Below, piece after piece: positions 60,742 through 64,000 of a stretch of 64,000 bases of DNA. Below the pieces are notes generated by a model that had not been told where the DNA came from, made no database searches, and worked only from the letters and a program-made list of their open reading frames with translations. The stretch spans positions 124,001-188,000 of the forward strand of contig JAZNWN010000015.1 in NCBI GenBank assembly GCA_045593405.1. The letters run 5' to 3'. The stretch is from UMGS1933 sp045593405. GTDB lineage: Bacteria > Bacillota > Clostridia > TANB77 > CAG-508. Every line of letters begins with the position of its first letter. The stretch's first letter is position 1. Both the position numbers and the translations under genes were made by a program.

Positions 60742-61402
60742 TTATAATAAATCTGGTCTTTTTTGTCTTGTTATTTCTATAGATTTTTGTTTTCTCCACT
60801 CTTCAATTTTTTTATGATTTCCGAGAGAGTAATACTTCTGGCACTTCTTTATTCAAAAATATTTCTGGTCTTGTATACTGTGGATATTCTAAAAGTCCAT
60901 TTGAAAAAGACTCCTCAACTGTAGATTCACAGTTCAATACCCCTTCAACATATCTGCTAACACTATCAACTAAAACCATTGCTGGTAGTTCTCCACCTGT
61001 TAATACATAGTCTCCGATAGATATCTCTTCATCTACAATCTCATCTAAAACTCTTTGGTCGATTCCCTCATAGTGCCCACATAGTAAAATCAAATTTTTC
61101 TCTTTACTTAAAAGTTTTACCTTTTCCTGGTTTAATGTTTTTCCTTGCGGTGATAGATATATTGTTTTTGCATTTTCCGTCTCTAGACTTTTAAATGCAT
61201 CATATACAACATCTGGCTTTATAACCATTCCTACCCCTCCACCATATGGAGTATCATCAACCTTTTTATGCTTATCTTTTGAAAAATCCCTGATATTAAT
61301 TATATTTAATTGTATTAGTTCTTTCTCACAAGCTCTTCCAATTATACTTTGTTTTAGTGGCTCAAACATTTCTGGAAAAAGTGTTAAAATATTTATTTTC
61401 AT
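60742..61402 (-). CDS. trmD: TrmD, tRNA (guanine-37 N1)-methyltransferase, read through one CGGA site
   Basis: A SPOUT-class methyltransferase of 219 residues if CGGA at 60820-60823 is one glycine. In triplets it stops early as ...VLLSRKS. Through the site it continues VLLSGNHKKIEEWRKQKSIEIT and ends RQKRPDLL, exactly the canonical TrmD ending. ILTLFPEMFEPL near residue 4, GGGVGMVIKPD near 54, LLCGHYEGIDQRVLDE near 110 and GDYVLTGGELPAMVL near 132 (knot) are present. m1G37 prevents +1 frameshifting, which is notable in a gene that itself needs a +1 event. It lies between rimM and rplS. Confidence 0.94.
60820..60823 (-). other. CGGA recoding site 8 (trmD)
   Basis: Coding strand CTC-TCT-CGGA-AAT-CAT. 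Glycine gives LLSGNH, the invariant TrmD motif; 29 conserved codons follow to a TAA at 60742-60744. The triplet frame stops after two more codons. Confidence 0.94.
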
Positions 61403-61909
61403 TTATATTAAACCTTCCATTAATTTTACTGTGATTTTTTTATTTGGAATATCAACTTCTTTTATTACTTCTCCTATAGCTGGTAATAGTATTTGTTTTC
61501 CTTCTTCATTTTTTACAACATATATATCATTACTTCCGGTATTAAAAATGTCATCCATTTTTCCAAGATTTTCTCCATCTATTGTTATAACTTCACATTC
61601 AAGCAAATCGACAATATAATAAGAATCCTCTTCTAATTCTGGCAGCGCATCTCTATTTACCTTTATATAAAAGTTTCTTAAGCTTTCAGCTTCTTCAATA
61701 GTATCTATTCCTTCAAGTTTAAGAAATACCATGTTTTTAGCATATCTTACACTTTCAATTTTAAATTCTACTAATTCAGCTTTTTTTTGAACATATATGC
61801 TTTCAAAAGTTTCAAACTCTTTGATATCGTCTGTAAAAGGCTTTACTTTTACAACGCCTTTTAATCCATTTGTATTTACAATTTGACCTATTTCAAAATA
61901 TTTATCCAT
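61403..61909 (-). CDS. rimM: RimM, 16S rRNA processing protein
   Basis: A 168-residue 30S maturation factor that binds S19. The N-terminal RimM barrel (about 1-85) has GQIVNTNGLKGVVKVKPFTD and the PRC-like C-terminal barrel (about 92-168) has YYIVDLLECEVI and ILLPAIGEVIKEVDIPNKKI. Its stop codon directly abuts the trmD start. ACC GGA in NTGSND is read as an ordinary glycine. Confidence 0.95.
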   Translation of the reverse strand: MDKYFEIGQIVNTNGLKGVVKVKPFTDDIKEFETFESIYVQKKAELVEFKIESVRYAKNMVFLKLEGIDTIEEAESLRNFYIKVNRDALPELEEDSYYIVDLLECEVITIDGENLGKMDDIFNTGSNDIYVVKNEEGKQILLPAIGEVIKEVDIPNKKITVKLMEGLI

Positions 61910-61919
61910 ATTTTAAATC

Positions 61920-62150
61920 CTAACCAATAAATTCTATAGTTATTTTTTTGCTGTCTTTTGCAGCTTGGGCTTTCATTATTGTTCTTATTGCTTTTGCAAT
62001 TCTTCCTTCTTTTCCAATAACTTTTCCCATGTCGCTTTCTGCAACACGTACTTCGTATATAACAGATTTTTCTCCCTCTATTTCGTTTATTAAAATAGCT
62101 GATTCATCTGTTACTAAACTCTTAATGATTGTTGTTAATGTTTCTTTCAT
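61920..62150 (-). CDS. khpA: KhpA-type KH-domain RNA-binding protein
   Basis: A 76-residue protein made of one type II KH domain with the GKEGR loop (VIGKEGRIAKAIRTIMKAQA). In Firmicutes KhpA (YlqC) lies between rpsP and rimM, as here. It works with KhpB/EloR in RNA binding linked to cell elongation and division. Confidence 0.95.
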   Translation of the reverse strand: MKETLTTIIKSLVTDESAILINEIEGEKSVIYEVRVAESDMGKVIGKEGRIAKAIRTIMKAQAAKDSKKITIEFIG

Positions 62151-62164
62151 TTAAAATGCCTCCA

Positions 62165-62398
62165 TTATTTGTTTTTTTCGATTAGACGTTTTACTGTGTC
62201 TGTTGGTTTTGCACCATTTTTTAACCATTTTTCTACTTTTTCATTGTCTAATTTTAATTCAGATGGTTCAACCATTGGATTGTATGTTCCAATTTCTTCT
62301 ATTATTTTTCCATCTCTTGGTGATTTAGAATCAGCAACAACTATATGATAGAAAGGTGCTTTTTTCTTTCCAGCTCTTTGTAGTCTTATTTTTACCAT
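62165..62398 (-). CDS. rpsP: Ribosomal protein S16
   Basis: A 77-residue small-subunit protein starting MVKIRLQRAGKKKAPFYHIV after GAGGTGAAAAAT, with SPRDGKIIEEIGTYNP near residue 25 and ending VKRLIEKNK. Normal length. The 36 codons open upstream are not part of the gene. Confidence 0.97.
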   Translation of the reverse strand: MVKIRLQRAGKKKAPFYHIVVADSKSPRDGKIIEEIGTYNPMVEPSELKLDNEKVEKWLKNGAKPTDTVKRLIEKNK

Positions 62399-62488
62399 AT
62401 TTTTCACCTCTTTTTCTTTTTTCTTTATATTTTTTAAATTTAATAACTTAATTAATATTTGAATCTTCAAAATCTTCGAAGACCTACT

Positions 62489-62606
62489 AGAAACCTCCTT
62501 TAACAAGGGAGGTGGCAGTGCGTAAGCACTGACGTAGGGTTCTTAAAAATCCACATATAAGAACCCCCAGTCACCTATCGGTGACAGCCTCCTTATTAAA
62601 GGGGCT
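62489..62606. repeat. Second-family repeat inside the ffh-rpsP gap
   Basis: Nearly the same as 46264-46379: AGAAACCTCCTTTAACAAGG, GGCAGTGCGTAAGCACTGAC, then AAGAACCCCCAGTCACC and AGGGGC. It interrupts the usually compact ffh-rpsP junction and ends at the ffh stop codon, where its hairpin may partly terminate. Confidence 0.85.
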
Positions 62607-62608
62607 TT

Positions 62609-63962
62609 TTAGAACTTCATACCTTTTAATGCATTTGGGTCTATCCCTTTTAGCATGTTTTTCATTCCACCTTTATTATTTTGCATTTTTTTCATTAGTT
62701 TTTGTGTCATTTCATATGAGTTTATAAATTTATTTATATCTTGTACTTTTGTTCCACTTCCTTTTGCTATTCTTTGACGTCTACTTGCATTCAATAGTTT
62801 TGTATTTTTCTTTTCTGCTTTTGTCATGGAACATATTATTGCTTCTATTTTTACAAATTCTTTGTCATCTACTTTTATATCGCCAAACTTGTTCATTCCT
62901 GGTATCATTTTCATAAGTGATGAGAATGAACCCATTTTTTTCATTTGTCTTAATTGTGTTAAATAATCATCTAAATCAAATTCTTGCTTTTTTAATTTTT
63001 TTTCTAATTTTAAAGCCTCTTCTGCATCAAATGCTTCTTCTGCTTTTTCTATTACAGAAAGAATATCTCCCATTCCAAGTATTCTTGATGTCATTCTGTC
63101 TGGATGAAATTCTTCTATATCACTTAGTTTCTCTCCTGTTGCTGCAAATTTTATTGGTTTTCCTGTTACTTTTTTTACTGAAAGTGCTGCACCACCACGA
63201 GTATCACCATCTAATTTTGTAAGTATCACACCATCTATTCCTAAATTATCATTAAAATGGCTTGCCACATTTACTGCATCTTGCCCTGTCATAGAGTCTA
63301 CAACAAGCAAAATCTCATGTGGTTTTACATTTGATTTTATATTTTTTAATTCCTGCATTAATTCTTCATCTATATGAAGTCGCCCTGCAGTATCTAATAT
63401 AATTACATCATTTAATTTTGACATTGCCTCATTCATCGCTTGTTTCGCAATGTGAGGAACATCTTTTGAATTTTCGTTTGCAAATACTGGAATATTAAGC
63501 TGGGCTCCAACTACCTGTAATTGTTTTATAGCTGCTGGTCTATATACGTCACATGCAACAAGTAATGGTTTTTTACCCTGCTTTCTTAAAAGGTTTGCTA
63601 ACTTTCCAGCTGTTGTTGTTTTTCCAGACCCTTGAAGTCCGGACTAACATTATAATTGTTGGTGGGTTTGGAGTAAAGTTTATTTTTGAAGTTACTCCAC
63701 CTAGCAATTCTTCCATCTCATCTTTTACTATTTTTACAACTTGTTCACCTGGAGTCAAAGATTTTAAAACATCTTGCCCTAAAGCTTTTTCATTAATAAC
63801 TGCTATAAAATCTTTTACTATTTTATAGTTAACATCTGCTTCTAGTAATGCTAGTTTTACCTCTCTTAGAACTTCTTTCAAGTCACTTTCAGTAATTCTT
63901 GCTTTACCTTTAAGCTTTCTAGTTATCCCTTGTAATCTTGAAGATAATCCTTCAAATGCCAT
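62609..63962 (-). CDS. ffh: Ffh, signal recognition particle GTPase, read through one CGGA site
   Basis: The SRP54 protein that delivers nascent membrane proteins. Triplet reading breaks it just before the P-loop. Counting CGGA at 63638-63641 as glycine gives 450 residues, the normal length, with IIMLVGLQGSGKTTTAGKLA near residue 108. N domain about 1-88; G domain with DTAGRLHIDEEL near 190 and TKLDGDTRGGA near 247; M domain about 300-450 with methionine-rich helices and the RRQRIAKGSGT RNA-binding loop. An essential protein, so silent loss of function is unlikely. GGAGGAAGGATTT precedes the ATG. Confidence 0.95.
63638..63641 (-). other. CGGA recoding site 9 (ffh)
   Basis: Coding strand TTA-GTC-CGGA-CTT-CAA. 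Gives MLVGLQGSGKTT, the SRP54 G1 region. Without recoding the GTPase domain is lost. Confidence 0.94.
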
Positions 63963-64000
63963 AAATCCTTCCTCCTTTGGTTTTTCGTTTACACTAAACA

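Noticed and set aside
15674..63641. Random assembly or homopolymer error as the cause of the nine frame breaks
   Set aside because: No homopolymer is involved and the inserted base and context are always the same, in one reading phase only. A systematic error specific to this motif cannot be fully excluded without reads, so this stays the main alternative to test.

Overview
The window is a 64 kb piece of a very AT-rich, low-GC chromosome from the Clostridia/Bacillota side of the bacteria, probably an uncultured gut-type lineage. Signs of this are the gene order ffh-rpsP-khpA-rimM-trmD-rplS, a mraZ-rsmH-ftsL-pbp-murE-mraY-ftsW-murG division/cell-wall cluster, a ymfF/ymfH protease pair, a sortase, a diaminopimelate-type MurE motif (DNPR), canonical AGGAGG ribosome sites and TTGACA-17-TATAAT promoters. 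Most genes run on the minus strand. I see no tRNA, rRNA, CRISPR array, integrase or prophage.

The most striking signal is a recoding pattern. Six conserved genes (ftsW, rsmH, comM, an L,D-transpeptidase, trmD and ffh) are broken in the ordinary triplet reading by +1 shifts at nine places. At all nine the sequence on the coding strand is CGGA with CGG sitting in frame. Skipping the C, or reading CGGA as one four-base glycine codon, restores full-length proteins and puts glycine at family-conserved positions, including the Walker A glycines of ComM and Ffh, the SGNH motif of TrmD and the GGRL motif of RsmH. ComM needs three such events and the L,D-transpeptidase two. Reading by eye I found no CGG read as an ordinary arginine codon in the other conserved genes, whereas CGGA occurring as NNC-GGA is read normally about twenty times. 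The only triplet CGG codons are in a few ORFan genes of foreign appearance. This looks like natural quadruplet decoding (CGGA = Gly) or highly efficient +1 slippage at an unassigned CGG; a systematic sequence error has to be excluded with raw reads.

Layout: 1-3.5 kb serS end, engB, clpC. 3.7-4.3 kb a two-gene cassette of small paralogous unknown proteins under a perfect promoter. 4.5-9.7 kb a beta-helix acyltransferase-like protein, a KAP P-loop NTPase, comF and an acyl-CoA ligase-like enzyme. 9.8-11.4 kb a YitT membrane protein and two divergent XRE regulators around a perfect palindromic operator. 11.5-13.3 kb a radical SAM protein and rnc. 13.3-26.7 kb the division/cell-wall cluster, interrupted by fucO, a NahK-like kinase and an ORFan, and headed by mraZ with its own three-box operator. 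26.8-34.9 kb tsaC, then a 4.1 kb block (DUF421, small exporter, exonuclease III, flippase, YraN) flanked by 183 bp inverted repeats, then dprA and comM. 35-41.7 kb a YabE-like G5/3D protein, lemA, trmL, an ORFan, a peptidoglycan hydrolase, an EndA-like nuclease, a sortase and ispH. 42-49 kb a 650-residue acidic unknown, lgt, ymfH/ymfF, rpsU, prs. 49.5-57 kb rpoC and rpoB. 57.4-60 kb a large membrane-anchored unknown and the L,D-transpeptidase. 60.2-64 kb rplS, trmD, rimM, khpA, rpsP, ffh.

Intergenic gaps carry many short palindromic repeats with TGTAGGGG/CCCCTACA ends and variable inner stems, plus a second repeat family of about 115 bp. Functionally the region joins translation/RNA maturation, peptidoglycan synthesis and remodelling, and several DNA-uptake genes (comF, dprA, comM, EndA-like nuclease).
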